Counted from the stretch's first letter, positions 32,233-40,651 are shown. The stretch is 43,325 nucleotides of DNA from an uncultured Collinsella sp. (GCA_900546455.1 URCS01000012.1:1-43325), one strand, 5' to 3'. The notes: generated from the sequence alone by a model not told the origin. Numbers and translations: made by a program.

Positions 32233-32856
32233 TTACTTGGTTGTTAGGGTTAGCAGGTCGTTGGGGGTTTTGAGGTTGTAGGTGGCGTTTGGGATGTCTT
32301 GGTGTGACCCCCATGCTGCTCGGGCAAAACTGACCCCTGCTGAAGTTGCGCATTGTTCGTCGTAGACGGTGTCGCCAACGTAGATGACGCTGTTGGGGTT
32401 TGCGCCCGTACGCCGGAGATATTCGAGCATGGGAGCGGGTGCGGGTTTATGTTCGGTTGTGTCTTCGACAAGGATGATGTGCTCAAAATACTTATCGAAG
32501 CCAAGGGGTGCAATTTCGTCTGTGTATTCGTCGCGCGCACGTGAGGAGACGATGCCAAGTTTGCAGCCGTTGTCGGAGAGTGTTGCGATAACTTCGTGCA
32601 AGCCGGGAAACACGCTGATGGTGCTTTTAAAGCTGGCGGCAACTTGGCACCAGCGATCCAGCGTTGCCCGTGAGTAGATCCCAAGTTTCTCAAGGGCATC
32701 CTTGCCGGGTATGCCGAGGGCAAATTCAAGCTCGTGTCGGGGGAGCGTTTTGCCGGTTTCTTCTTGGACAATCTGGCCAAGCGATGACAGCACGCTTTCT
32801 TCTGTATCTGCCAATGTCCCATCAACGTCAAACACGATATAGTCAAAGTACTTCAT
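32233..32856 (-). CDS. HAD-family hydrolase, phosphoglycolate-phosphatase-like
   Basis: This 207-residue HAD phosphatase has motif I FDVDGTLAD with nucleophile D10 and acid D12. Motif II is IVSSRA, the motif III lysine lies in EHKPAPAP, and motif IV is YVGDTVYD. A small helical cap lies between motifs I and II (about residues 18-85), as in the PGP/beta-phosphoglucomutase group. The substrate cannot be read from sequence. AGGAG precedes the ATG. It is downstream of and co-directional with the AraC regulator (56 bp apart), so the two may form one transcript. Confidence 0.88.
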   Translation of the reverse strand: MKYFDYIVFDVDGTLADTEESVLSSLGQIVQEETGKTLPRHELEFALGIPGKDALEKLGIYSRATLDRWCQVAASFKSTISVFPGLHEVIATLSDNGCKLGIVSSRARDEYTDEIAPLGFDKYFEHIILVEDTTEHKPAPAPMLEYLRRTGANPNSVIYVGDTVYDEQCATSAGVSFARAAWGSHQDIPNATYNLKTPNDLLTLTTK

Positions 32857-32912
32857 ATAGTAGCTCCTATCCGTTGTTTGCCTGCAAGTTTGATGCAGTG
32901 ACAGAAGAAGGG

Positions 32913-33851
32913 CTAGCGGGATTTCTGCCTGGTACTATCGAGATTCTGCCTCGCTGCTCGATAGCTCGAAGGAGTGCATCCCATTTGTTCTTTAAATACC
33001 TGGCCAAGATGGCTTGCTGTCGCAAAGCCGCATTGGCGTGCGACTGTCTGGACCGTTCGCGTGGTGTGTGCCAAAAGTTCGCAAGCACGGTTTACGCGGT
33101 ATGCGCGCAGATATGCCGCCGGGGTCGTTCCTGCGCAAGCTTCGATAATGCGGTAACACTCTCTTTCGCTTACGCCGGCTGCAGATGCCATCTGGGGCAC
33201 ATCTATAGCGGCTGCATAGTTTGCGCGGATATAGTCCAGGATTGCCTTGAACTGTACGTCGCGGTTGGTCATCCAAGAGGCGTTGTCGGAGGAAAAGAGC
33301 GGTTCGGCCTTGGCGTAAATCTGAATCCAGAGCTCTGACAAGCTATTCCGAAGCGCCATCTCGTTCTGCGGCCGTTGAAGGTCGTGGTTAAAGGAACTCA
33401 TTAGCAAATCGATAAAGGGCATATCGTCGGGGTTGGTGGGCGACCATTTGAGCACATCGACGCCTCGACATTGAAGTAATGGATTGATGTAGCGCTTTTG
33501 GAGACGTCCCGCGGGATCGCCGAGCATCGACGGCTGAAAGATATGCAGCATTTGAATGGCTGGCGCCGAATTGGGCGATTGCAGCGTGCTGTGCAAAACG
33601 CCGCCGTTGATAAAGCCGGCGGACCCTTCCTCAAAGCGTACGTGCTCATGAGCCGCGCGCGTTCGATAGTCAATCGCTCCCTGCTCCATGTAGAAAAGCT
33701 CAACTTCGGAATGCCAGTGCCAGGGGACGGAATTGCCCGGATAGCGAGCGAATTCTGCGCGTTCGGCAATATAGGGCCAGTCTTCGGCGGTCTCGGGAAA
33801 CGCTTCCTCGCGTCCTCCGCGGTGCAATTCTATGTGATCCATGTTTCGCAT
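32913..33851 (-). CDS. AraC-family transcriptional regulator
   Basis: This 312-residue regulator has an N-terminal cupin-like sensing domain (about 25-110; a WHWHSEVELFYMEQG segment typical of the family) and a C-terminal AraC double HTH (about 210-305). The first helix pair includes MASAAGVSERECYRIIEA and the second ends VARQCGFATASHLGQVFKEQMG with the family PSSYR closing motif. The effector is probably a sugar, by family habit only. No ribosome binding site is visible, and a TATACT box lies only six bases before the ATG at 33851, so the message may be leaderless. A second ATG lies three codons further on. Confidence 0.88.
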   Translation of the reverse strand: MRNMDHIELHRGGREEAFPETAEDWPYIAERAEFARYPGNSVPWHWHSEVELFYMEQGAIDYRTRAAHEHVRFEEGSAGFINGGVLHSTLQSPNSAPAIQMLHIFQPSMLGDPAGRLQKRYINPLLQCRGVDVLKWSPTNPDDMPFIDLLMSSFNHDLQRPQNEMALRNSLSELWIQIYAKAEPLFSSDNASWMTNRDVQFKAILDYIRANYAAAIDVPQMASAAGVSERECYRIIEACAGTTPAAYLRAYRVNRACELLAHTTRTVQTVARQCGFATASHLGQVFKEQMGCTPSSYRAARQNLDSTRQKSR

Positions 33852-33857
33852 GGCATC

Positions 33858-33863
33858 AGTATA
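33858..33863 (-). promoter_or_regulatory. -10 box abutting the AraC start codon
   Basis: TATACT on the minus strand (33863 to 33858) is followed by six bases and then ATG, so transcription would begin at or next to the start codon. A matching -35 is weak. Confidence 0.45.
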
Positions 33864-33876
33864 AAGCGCGATGGGC

Positions 33877-34086
33877 TTAGATTGCTCTTGCCTGTTCGGG
33901 GAACGCCTTGTCTAGAGATGCTTGGAGCTTTTCGAACGATGCTCGCAAGTTGTGGCTCTGGTTTGTTGAGCGTTTGGCTTTTGTGGCGGGGGAGTCGAGG
34001 AGACTGTTTCTCTGTGTCGGGGGGAAGGAGAAAAGGTTTGCATATTTTAGGGATGGCTGCTGTGTTGCGTCATTGGAAGAATGCAT
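33877..34086 (-). CDS. Small hypothetical protein, 69 aa
   Basis: I do not recognise this short frame. It is hydrophilic, with a Phe/Pro segment near the N terminus (LFSFPPTQRNS), a basic middle (TKAKRSTNQSHN) and a probable amphipathic helix at the end (FEKLQASLDKAFPEQ). GAGGAGG lies ten bases before its ATG, within the end of another small frame (34089-34223) that stops two bases earlier. The arrangement looks like translational coupling, but no homology supports it. Treat as a candidate only. Confidence 0.35.
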   Translation of the reverse strand: MHSSNDATQQPSLKYANLFSFPPTQRNSLLDSPATKAKRSTNQSHNLRASFEKLQASLDKAFPEQARAI

Positions 34087-34088
34087 GC

Positions 34089-34223
34089 TTATGCGGCCTC
34101 CTCGATGTCCACCAAAAGGTTGCGCACGGGGTTTGCTGCTAGGTCCCGTGCGTTGGCAGTATTATGCCGCGGCTGTTGCAAAGAAGCGCTAAAGAAAGGC
34201 TTAATCAGGTTTGATGTAACCAT
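34089..34223 (-). CDS. Small hypothetical protein, 44 aa
   Basis: An ATG-initiated frame ends RNLLVDIEEAA and stops two bases before the next small gene. The ending resembles the C-terminal helix of a real protein, so it may be a remnant of a longer gene rather than a whole one. Its ribosome binding site is weak. The remaining intergenic sequence on either side (33864-33876 and 34224-34340) shows nothing I can name. Confidence 0.3.
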   Translation of the reverse strand: MVTSNLIKPFFSASLQQPRHNTANARDLAANPVRNLLVDIEEAA

Positions 34224-34340
34224 GAAACCGCAGCTCAAGGCTATCGAGTAACACTCTTGAAAGGTTTTGAGCTTAAGGGCTTTCTAAGGTTTGTGGCGCG
34301 GGTGTGGTTCGCCTGTGTGGGGCGTGTGGACGGCTCGTTC

Positions 34341-35327
34341 CTAGCGCTGCGGCTCTGCGGCCCGCACCTGTTCGATGACCTTTTCCATGGTGGCGTCGAT
34401 GCGGTCCTTTTTGAGTTCGCATTCCCAGATGGTTATGGGTGTCCAGCCCATTTGAGTGAGTGCTGCCACGGCAGCGCGGTCGCGCTCGACGTTGCGACGG
34501 AACTTTGCCTCCCAAAACTCAACGTTGCGCTTGGGCTGGCTAGGGTTGCACTTGGGGCAGCGGTGCCAAAAGCAGCCGTTGACGAAGATGGCAATCTTGC
34601 GCCCAGGAAAGGCGATGTCGGGCTTGCCGGGAACCTTCCATTCCAGGCGATAGCCGGTGAGGCCCGCTGCGCGCAGGCGCTGGCGAACGAGCAGCTCTGG
34701 CTTGGTATTGGCGCGCTTGTTGCCCTTCATGGACTTTTTGATGGCGGCGCGACGGCGCACCAGTTCGCGCTCGTCAGCGGAGAGGTCCGAGGTATCGATG
34801 CCGTCGAGCAGACCTGGTTTGGGGCGTTTTTTGCTACGGCGCTTGGGTGCGCGCTTGGGTTTGGTGGCGGGTTTGTCGGCTGTGTTGGGCACGGCGTCAT
34901 CGGCGGAGCTTGTCTCGAGTCGGTCTTCCTTCAGCTCAATCAGGGCATCAATGAGCCCCTTGTCAGCGGGCATCCATTCCACCGTGGCAAGTGAGGTGCG
35001 TGGAATCCAGCGGATATCGAGCTGGCGGTCGTGCTTCTGGGGCTCATCGGATTCATCGGCGAGCGAGCAGTAGTAGCACTCCATGGAGAGATGAAAATCG
35101 GGGTAGTCATACTCAACGGTATAGAAATCGCGCAGGTTGGTGACTTTTACCTGCAGCTCTTCCATAAGCTCGCGGCGTACGGCGTCCTCGGGCGTCTCGC
35201 CGCGCATGAGCTTGCCACCTGGGAACTCCCAAAGTCCCTGCATGTCGCCATAGCCGCGCTGCACGGCCAGTAGCTCGTCAGATCCTTCCTTGCGAATGAT
35301 CCCAGCGGCAACATGAACAGTCTTCAA
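34341..35327 (-). CDS. NUDIX hydrolase fused to Vsr-type mismatch endonuclease
   Basis: This 328-residue two-domain protein joins functions that are normally separate. Residues 1-130 are a MutT-like NUDIX domain with the box GGKLMRGETPEDAVRREL then MEEL, expected to hydrolyse oxidised or other nucleoside triphosphates. A Lys/Arg/Pro-rich linker (about 137-165) leads to a Vsr endonuclease domain (about 190-320) with MKGNKRANTKPE, the catalytic aspartate in KPDIAFPGRKIAIFVNG and CFWHRCPKC, where the conserved His and Cys residues are intact. Vsr cuts beside T:G mismatches made by deamination of 5-methylcytosine. No cytosine methylase gene is in the window. I start at TTG 35327 behind GAGAGGA, giving MKTVHVAAG; the frame runs open to 35912, but that part is antisense to the next gene. 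Confidence 0.82.
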   Translation of the reverse strand: MKTVHVAAGIIRKEGSDELLAVQRGYGDMQGLWEFPGGKLMRGETPEDAVRRELMEELQVKVTNLRDFYTVEYDYPDFHLSMECYYCSLADESDEPQKHDRQLDIRWIPRTSLATVEWMPADKGLIDALIELKEDRLETSSADDAVPNTADKPATKPKRAPKRRSKKRPKPGLLDGIDTSDLSADERELVRRRAAIKKSMKGNKRANTKPELLVRQRLRAAGLTGYRLEWKVPGKPDIAFPGRKIAIFVNGCFWHRCPKCNPSQPKRNVEFWEAKFRRNVERDRAAVAALTQMGWTPITIWECELKKDRIDATMEKVIEQVRAAEPQR

Positions 35328-35475
35328 CAGGAGTCCTCTCTCAACATCAACACGTGACAGGGTAGCTACCCCTACCTTACACAACGGTAAGGCAAGCGTA
35401 AGCCATATCGATGGTAGCCGACTCATCTTCTTGCGACTATAGATGCCGTAGACTAATTGCAAGAAAGGACTCGGT

Positions 35476-36261
35476 ATGCAAACCACGCACATGGCGACCC
35501 CGGTACTGGAGGTCGCGCATCTCGAAAAGGTATATGGAGCGCTGGGCAACGTGACCCGCGCGCTCAACGACGTCAGCTTTACCGTCAACCGCGGTGAGTT
35601 CGTGGGCATCATGGGCGCTTCGGGTTCGGGCAAGTCGACGTTGCTCAACTGCGTCTCGACCATCGATAGCGCCACGAGCGGCACCATCCGCATCAACGGG
35701 CAGGACGTGACGCGTATGAAGCAGGCTAAGCTGTCGCAGTTCCGCCGCGAGGAGCTCGGCTTTATCTTCCAGGACTCCAACCTGCTCGATACGCTCACGG
35801 CACGCGAGAACATCGCCCTGCCGCTCACCATCGCCCGCACAAACTCGGCAGAGATCTCGACCCGCGTGCAGGATGTGGCAGCGCGCCTGTCCATCAGCCA
35901 GGTGCTCGACAAGTATCCCTACCAGATGTCCGGCGGTCAGCAGCAGCGCGTTGCCGCGGCTCGCGCGCTCGTCACCGACCCCACCATGATCATGGCCGAC
36001 GAGCCCACCGGCGCCCTCGATTCCAAGAGCGCTCGCCTGCTGCTCGAGAGTCTGGAGGCCCTCAACCGCCGCCTGCGCGCCACCGTGCTCATGGTCACGC
36101 ACGACAGCTTTGCCGCCAGCTACACGAGCCGTGTGCTGTTTATCCGCGACGGCAAGATCTTCACCGAGCTGCGCCGCGGCGACACCGACCGCCGAGAGTT
36201 CTTCGACCGCATTATGGAGGTCGTTGCCATGATGGGCGGTGAGGGCTCCGATGCTCTGTAA
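35476..36261 (+). CDS. ABC transporter ATPase, BceA-type
   Basis: This 261-residue ATPase of the MacB/LolD/BceA group has Walker A GASGSGKST near residue 50, signature MSGGQQQRVAAARAL, Walker B MIMADEPTGALD, and the H-loop MVTHD. It should energise the large FtsX-like permease encoded immediately downstream, whose start it overlaps by 11 bases. Such pairs in Firmicutes and Actinobacteria detect or remove peptide antibiotics at the membrane. AAAGGA precedes the ATG. It is divergent from the NUDIX-Vsr gene; the 148-bp gap between them contains a GGGTAGCTACCC palindrome but no obvious two-component operator. Confidence 0.9.
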   Translation: MQTTHMATPVLEVAHLEKVYGALGNVTRALNDVSFTVNRGEFVGIMGASGSGKSTLLNCVSTIDSATSGTIRINGQDVTRMKQAKLSQFRREELGFIFQDSNLLDTLTARENIALPLTIARTNSAEISTRVQDVAARLSISQVLDKYPYQMSGGQQQRVAAARALVTDPTMIMADEPTGALDSKSARLLLESLEALNRRLRATVLMVTHDSFAASYTSRVLFIRDGKIFTELRRGDTDRREFFDRIMEVVAMMGGEGSDAL

Positions 36262-38452
36262 ACTCGCTTGGGGCAACGTCCGCCGCGCCGGCCGCGACTA
36301 CCTCGTCTACCTTTTGACGCTCACCCTGGGCGTCACGGTCTTCTATGCCTTTAACACCGTCTCGATGCAGGTCGACATCGCCGGCATCGATGAAGAGGGC
36401 TTGGCGCAGGTTATGGGCAGCATGCTCGGCTACCTGACGTACTTTTTGGCTGGTGTCATGGCCTTTTTGATGGTGTATGCCAATAACTTCGTCATGAAAC
36501 GCCGCAAGAAGGAGTTTGGCCTGTACCAGGTACTCGGCATGGGGCGCGGGCGCGTCGCCACGATCATGGCGCTCGAGACCGTGATAGTATCGGTCGTGGC
36601 CTTTGTCGCCGGCATTGTGCTGGGCGTGGGACTCTCCCAGCTCATGACGTTCTTTACGGCCTCGCTCTTTAAGACGCAGATCGCCAATTTCCACTTCTTC
36701 TTCTCGGTGCATGCGTTCAACCTGACCCTTGCCTGCATGCTCGTGATGTTTGTGCTCACGCTACTGCTGAACCTTCGCGCCGTGCGCCGCACCAAGCTTA
36801 TCGAGCTCATGGGTGCCGAGCGTCGCAACGAGAGCATCAAGACACGCAACCCCTGGATCGCGATTGCCATCTTTGCCGTGGGCGTGGTGCTTGTGGGCGT
36901 GGCCTATTACCGTCTGCTACGTGATGGGTTCCCGCTAACCGCGACGGACAGCAAGCTGCAAGAGGCCATGAGCCAGTTTGGCATTACGACCGCTATGGTT
37001 ACAGTGGGTACCTTTGCGCTGTTCTGGGGACTCTCGGGCATGCTTATCAAGCTGCTGCAGAGCCTGCGCAGCGTGTATTGGCGCGGCCTCAATATGTTTA
37101 CCGTGCGTCAGCTTTCGGCCAAGGTCAATACGGTGTGCTTTTCGATGGGTGTCATCGCGATGATTCTGTTCCTCGCCATTACTTCGGTGACGTGCGGTAT
37201 GTCGATCGCCAACGTGATGAACGAAAACCTGGAGCGCTATAACCCTGTTGACGTGTCTCAGAGGTATGTCTATTACACGCCCGAAACGCTCGACTACTAC
37301 AAGGAGTATGTCAATCCGTCTGAGGCCGATCGCATGGTGCTGGCCGATGCAACGGTCGATTTATACGCTGCATGGCATGGCGAGCGCAAGTCGGCGGACA
37401 ACAACGACGAGACCGGCAAGAAGGTCAATATCGCCGATGTTGCCGGTGAGCATGTGCAGATCGATTCGTATCTGAGTTACCCGCTTGGCGGTTCGGATCC
37501 TTCGGTGACTCCAAGTGAAATGTGCAAGGCCATGGGCGAAAAGCTTCCCAAGGCGTTCGGGGGTAGCAATGCCGATACGATGGGTCTGTTTGTGACGCCG
37601 GCGAGCCAGTACAACAAACTGCGTCAGATGATGGGCGAGGAGCCGGTGAGCATTGGCCGCGACCAGTATCTGCTCACGTGTGATATGGGCGGCGAGCTGG
37701 TCGAGCTGTACACCAAGTATATGGCTGACGGCCATGCCCTTACCTTGGGCGGGCATACGCTCAAGCCCGCAACCGATAAGTCGGACGAAGATACGGCGGC
37801 CATCGCCAACTCGGGGATGGGCAGTAATCCGGGTACCGTCGTCGTTGCCGACGAACTGTTGTCCCAACTTAATCTGCAGCCGTATTCCAGTAGCCTGCTC
37901 GTTAACTACAAACAGGGGATGGATACGACCGAGGCAGACGAGAGCATTAAATACACTTTGCTCGACAATCTGCTCGTTGACGGCAAAGAGCCGGGGGTGT
38001 GGGGAACCTTCATCACACGCTCCGAGATGTACACGCAAGCAGCGCAAATGAACGGTCTTATTAGCTACCTAGCCATCTACATCGGCTTTGTATTGGTCGT
38101 TGCATGCGCGGCGATACTGTCGATCCAGCAGCTCTCCAATGTGGCCGACGGCAGCCGCAGCTATCGTGTGCTGGCACAGATCGGCTGCGACGACCGCCAG
38201 ATCCGCCATTCGGTGATGGCGCAGCAAGCGGTATTCTTCCTGTTCCCGCTGGCAGTGGGCCTGGCGCACTCCTTTGTGGCACTTAAGGTGATCATCGAGC
38301 TGGTGAGCATTTTCGGAAATATGAGCATCGGCGGCACCGTGGGCCTCACCTGTGCAATCTTCCTGGTAGCATACGGTGGCTACTTCCTGGTGACCTACCT
38401 CATGAGCGCCGGCATGGTACAAGCTGCCATCGCCACCCGCTACAGCGAGTAA
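36251..38452 (+). CDS. ABC transporter permease, BceB/FtsX-type
   Basis: This 733-residue permease has the BceB layout. One N-terminal membrane helix follows KLAWGNVRRAGRDYLVYLLTL, then there are three central helices (about 60-185) and a pair at 200-290. A large extracytoplasmic domain (about 330-595) is followed by four C-terminal helices (about 600-730). FtsX-type domains lie in both membrane blocks. The start is the ATG at 36251, overlapping the ATPase gene. Bce permeases usually partner with a BceRS two-component system encoded next door; none is present here. It is followed by a terminator at 38491. Confidence 0.9.
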   Translation: MLCKLAWGNVRRAGRDYLVYLLTLTLGVTVFYAFNTVSMQVDIAGIDEEGLAQVMGSMLGYLTYFLAGVMAFLMVYANNFVMKRRKKEFGLYQVLGMGRGRVATIMALETVIVSVVAFVAGIVLGVGLSQLMTFFTASLFKTQIANFHFFFSVHAFNLTLACMLVMFVLTLLLNLRAVRRTKLIELMGAERRNESIKTRNPWIAIAIFAVGVVLVGVAYYRLLRDGFPLTATDSKLQEAMSQFGITTAMVTVGTFALFWGLSGMLIKLLQSLRSVYWRGLNMFTVRQLSAKVNTVCFSMGVIAMILFLAITSVTCGMSIANVMNENLERYNPVDVSQRYVYYTPETLDYYKEYVNPSEADRMVLADATVDLYAAWHGERKSADNNDETGKKVNIADVAGEHVQIDSYLSYPLGGSDPSVTPSEMCKAMGEKLPKAFGGSNADTMGLFVTPASQYNKLRQMMGEEPVSIGRDQYLLTCDMGGELVELYTKYMADGHALTLGGHTLKPATDKSDEDTAAIANSGMGSNPGTVVVADELLSQLNLQPYSSSLLVNYKQGMDTTEADESIKYTLLDNLLVDGKEPGVWGTFITRSEMYTQAAQMNGLISYLAIYIGFVLVVACAAILSIQQLSNVADGSRSYRVLAQIGCDDRQIRHSVMAQQAVFFLFPLAVGLAHSFVALKVIIELVSIFGNMSIGGTVGLTCAIFLVAYGGYFLVTYLMSAGMVQAAIATRYSE

Positions 38453-38490
38453 CAAGCGAGCAAAACCGTTGCAAAACCAGTGCGAACAAC

Positions 38491-38530
38491 CGCTGCGAAG
38501 GGAGTCCAGCCCCCCTTCGCGGCGTTTTTT
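38491..38530 (+). terminator. Terminator of the BceAB-type operon
   Basis: CGCTGCGAAGGG pairs with CCCTTCGCGGCG (one mismatch) around a short loop and is followed by TTTTTT. Confidence 0.85.
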
Positions 38531-38552
38531 GCCTGACTGATGAGTCTCAAGA

Positions 38553-38675
38553 CCAAGTGAGTAGACTTTTTTGGATCTGTCGAGCACATCGCGGGTGGCG
38601 CCCAATAAAACAGCAGGTCAGGGCTGTGGCGTTTTGGGGCGTGCTTGGCCTCCTGCAAAAAGCCTACTCACTTGG
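38553..38675. repeat. Intergenic element with 20-bp inverted ends
   Basis: CCAAGTGAGTAGACTTTTTT (38553-38572) and AAAAAGCCTACTCACTTGG (38657-38675) are inverted copies (one mismatch) around 84 bp, and a GCAGG/CCTGC pair lies within. No ORF is convincing. The total size of about 123 bp is similar to the nested element at 31945. It lies in the 465-bp gap before the LuxR-type gene. Confidence 0.65.
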
Positions 38676-38686
38676 TTTTTTCTGCT

Positions 38687-38741
38687 AGAAAACCGCCGCG
38701 AGGGAAAGCAGCTCCCTTGCGGCGGTTGGCGTTTGCCCAGA
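38687..38741. repeat. 55-bp hairpin repeat, left copy
   Basis: CCGCCGCGAGGGA and TCCCTTGCGGCGG pair (one mismatch) to form a strong hairpin. The whole 55 bases recur identically at 43271-43325. The two copies bracket the LuxR/ABC/secreted-protein cassette. Confidence 0.85.
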
Positions 38742-38917
38742 TAAAACCTGCCAAAATAAACCTGTCCCTTTTTAGCAGGTTATCGCTTCCAAAAGTGGAG
38801 GATCAGCGTGGTGCCTTTTGGTGGAGGGGGGGGATATTGATTAATTCGGGTAACAGTTTTTTTAACGCCGGGAACGATGTTAAAATAACCAAAATGCTAT
38901 CTAGGAGCTTTGATTTT

Positions 38918-40651
38918 ATGGCAACCGAGGCAGCTACCCTGCAAAGCGTGACGCGCTCGTTCCTCTGGCATTCAATTATGTTGTTTATAGGGGCGGCTGG
39001 TCTGTATTGTGTGGCGCCAAGTATTTATACGGGCCTTTCTGGCACCGTTCTTATCGGTCTGCATCTGCTTTCGGGCTTCTGTGTGGGCCTCATCTCTCGC
39101 CCTGTGAGACAGGGTATTTCCAAAAGGCTTTTTGGACTTATGCTCGTAGACATTGCACTTCTTGTGATGTACACGATATCTCTTAATGTCTTTCATCAAT
39201 TTCATGTTGTGGTTTCGGCGTTCGCGTTCATTTTGTTGTTACTAGCCCCCTTGCTTGTCGCTTGCTGTTCTTGGGCGCTTGGCGGTGAATTCGCAAACAT
39301 ACGTGCGGGATTAAAGGGGAAACATGTGGCCGATGGCTCTGCTCTCCACGGGTATCCTGAGCTCGCACTTTACAGCCCCGTTGTGCTCTTGATTGCTTTG
39401 CTTGTTGGCCTTCAGTTTCTTCTCGTCCCGTTGATGGACTCCATCGGTTCTTTCCTTTCCGTTAACGCCGAGATGGGGGTTGCTGCCTTGCTCGTCGAAC
39501 CTCTTGCGTTTGGTAATGCCGCCGTTATTCTCGATACGGATTGTTTGTTTTCGCGCAATATAAACATCGGAGCTGTGCTCCTGAGCTTTGGTGGGCATCA
39601 AGAGATCGTATTGCTTCTGGTTACCGTTTTGGGCAGTATCCTTGCCAGGGCCATAACGCGATTTTTCCCTGACTTAACGAGCGCTTTTTCTGCGGCCGCC
39701 AAATTAGGAGGAAAACACTCTGCAGTTGCCGATATCCCTACGGCTTCGGGTTTTTCTCAAAGGGAGTCCGCGGTTTTCTCTATGAGGATAGAGGGAAAAA
39801 CGTACGAGGAGATTGCTTCTGCCTTGGACATTTCCCCGTCTACTGCCCGTACCTATTTGTCGCGGGCCTTGACTAAAACCGGATATAAAAGCATTTCAGA
39901 GGCGACGGCTGGACTTCTCTTGTCAAAGGATGCGTGGCATCTTGACGCAACAAAAGGCCATGATCACCGTTCAGAATCGCTGGGGTCCTCATCGTTCAAT
40001 CAGAACTGCAGGATAGTCTTCGTCTGCTTCCTGTTTATGTATGCGTCTGGAATGGGCATCGAGGAAATCCTCGTATGCTTCGGCTTTGAGCATGATGCGA
40101 TAATCCTATCGATAGCTATAGTGCTTGTGGCCCTGTGTTGCCGTGCGGCTATACGGTGGATGTCTGAAATGCACTTGTGCCTTTCGCCTGAACTCACCCT
40201 TTCTTCGGTGTCTGTGGGTGCTGGAGCAGCGTTCTGGGTTCACGATGTGGTAAGTCGACTGTACATTTTCTTTGAGTCCGTTGGGAGCGGTGAGGCCGTT
40301 GGCGGCCTTATGCCTGCCTTACGCGTGACTGCGTTCCTTGTCGTACTTATCCTTATGGCTAATTCGCTGCTATTCTTGCGTTCGAAAGATACGGTTCGGG
40401 TGGGTGATCGACGCGATACCGTGCGTGAGGCCTTCTTGAGGCTTGGTTTCACGCCGCTTTATGCCGATATCATGACATGCGTTTTTGATGGCAATAGAAC
40501 CACCGAGATTTGCGCGCATCTTAACGTTGCTCGGGGAACCGTCAAAGAGGCCAAGAGCAAGAGCTATGCCTTGCTTGGAGTTCACTCGGAGCGTGAACTT
40601 AGAGATAGGGTTTTTAGTCTTATGGCAGATGTTATAGAAAATAGCAGGTAG
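38918..40651 (+). CDS. Membrane protein with two LuxR-type HTH domains
   Basis: This 577-residue protein alternates membrane and DNA-binding modules. Residues about 10-230 hold six or seven hydrophobic segments. A LuxR-like HTH follows at about 265-330, with SQRESAVFSMRIEGKTYEEIASAL and STARTYLSRALTKTGYKS. A second membrane block (about 360-490) has four segments. A second, more divergent HTH ends the protein (about 510-570; EICAHLNVARGTVKEAKSKSYALLGV). Membrane-bound LuxR regulators are frequent in Coriobacteriia, but this duplicated form is unusual. The ATG at 38918 has AGGAG ten bases before it; the frame is open upstream to 38645 but crosses the repeats and is not believable. It lies 124 bp before the ABC gene and probably controls it. 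Confidence 0.8.
   Translation: MATEAATLQSVTRSFLWHSIMLFIGAAGLYCVAPSIYTGLSGTVLIGLHLLSGFCVGLISRPVRQGISKRLFGLMLVDIALLVMYTISLNVFHQFHVVVSAFAFILLLLAPLLVACCSWALGGEFANIRAGLKGKHVADGSALHGYPELALYSPVVLLIALLVGLQFLLVPLMDSIGSFLSVNAEMGVAALLVEPLAFGNAAVILDTDCLFSRNINIGAVLLSFGGHQEIVLLLVTVLGSILARAITRFFPDLTSAFSAAAKLGGKHSAVADIPTASGFSQRESAVFSMRIEGKTYEEIASALDISPSTARTYLSRALTKTGYKSISEATAGLLLSKDAWHLDATKGHDHRSESLGSSSFNQNCRIVFVCFLFMYASGMGIEEILVCFGFEHDAIILSIAIVLVALCCRAAIRWMSEMHLCLSPELTLSSVSVGAGAAFWVHDVVSRLYIFFESVGSGEAVGGLMPALRVTAFLVVLILMANSLLFLRSKDTVRVGDRRDTVREAFLRLGFTPLYADIMTCVFDGNRTTEICAHLNVARGTVKEAKSKSYALLGVHSERELRDRVFSLMADVIENSR

Noticed and set aside
32867..33338. Plus-strand frames opposite the AraC gene
   Set aside because: They mirror a gene with an intact AraC HTH signature and have no support of their own.
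35328..35912. N-terminal extension of the NUDIX-Vsr protein
   Set aside because: The extra 195 codons are antisense to the BceA-type ATPase and its promoter; a TTG with a good ribosome binding site at 35327 gives a normal MutT start.
38645..38917. N-terminal extension of the dual-HTH membrane protein
   Set aside because: It crosses the inverted-repeat element and the 55-bp hairpin repeat, is rich in Lys/Arg without pattern, and a strong AGGAG precedes the ATG at 38918.
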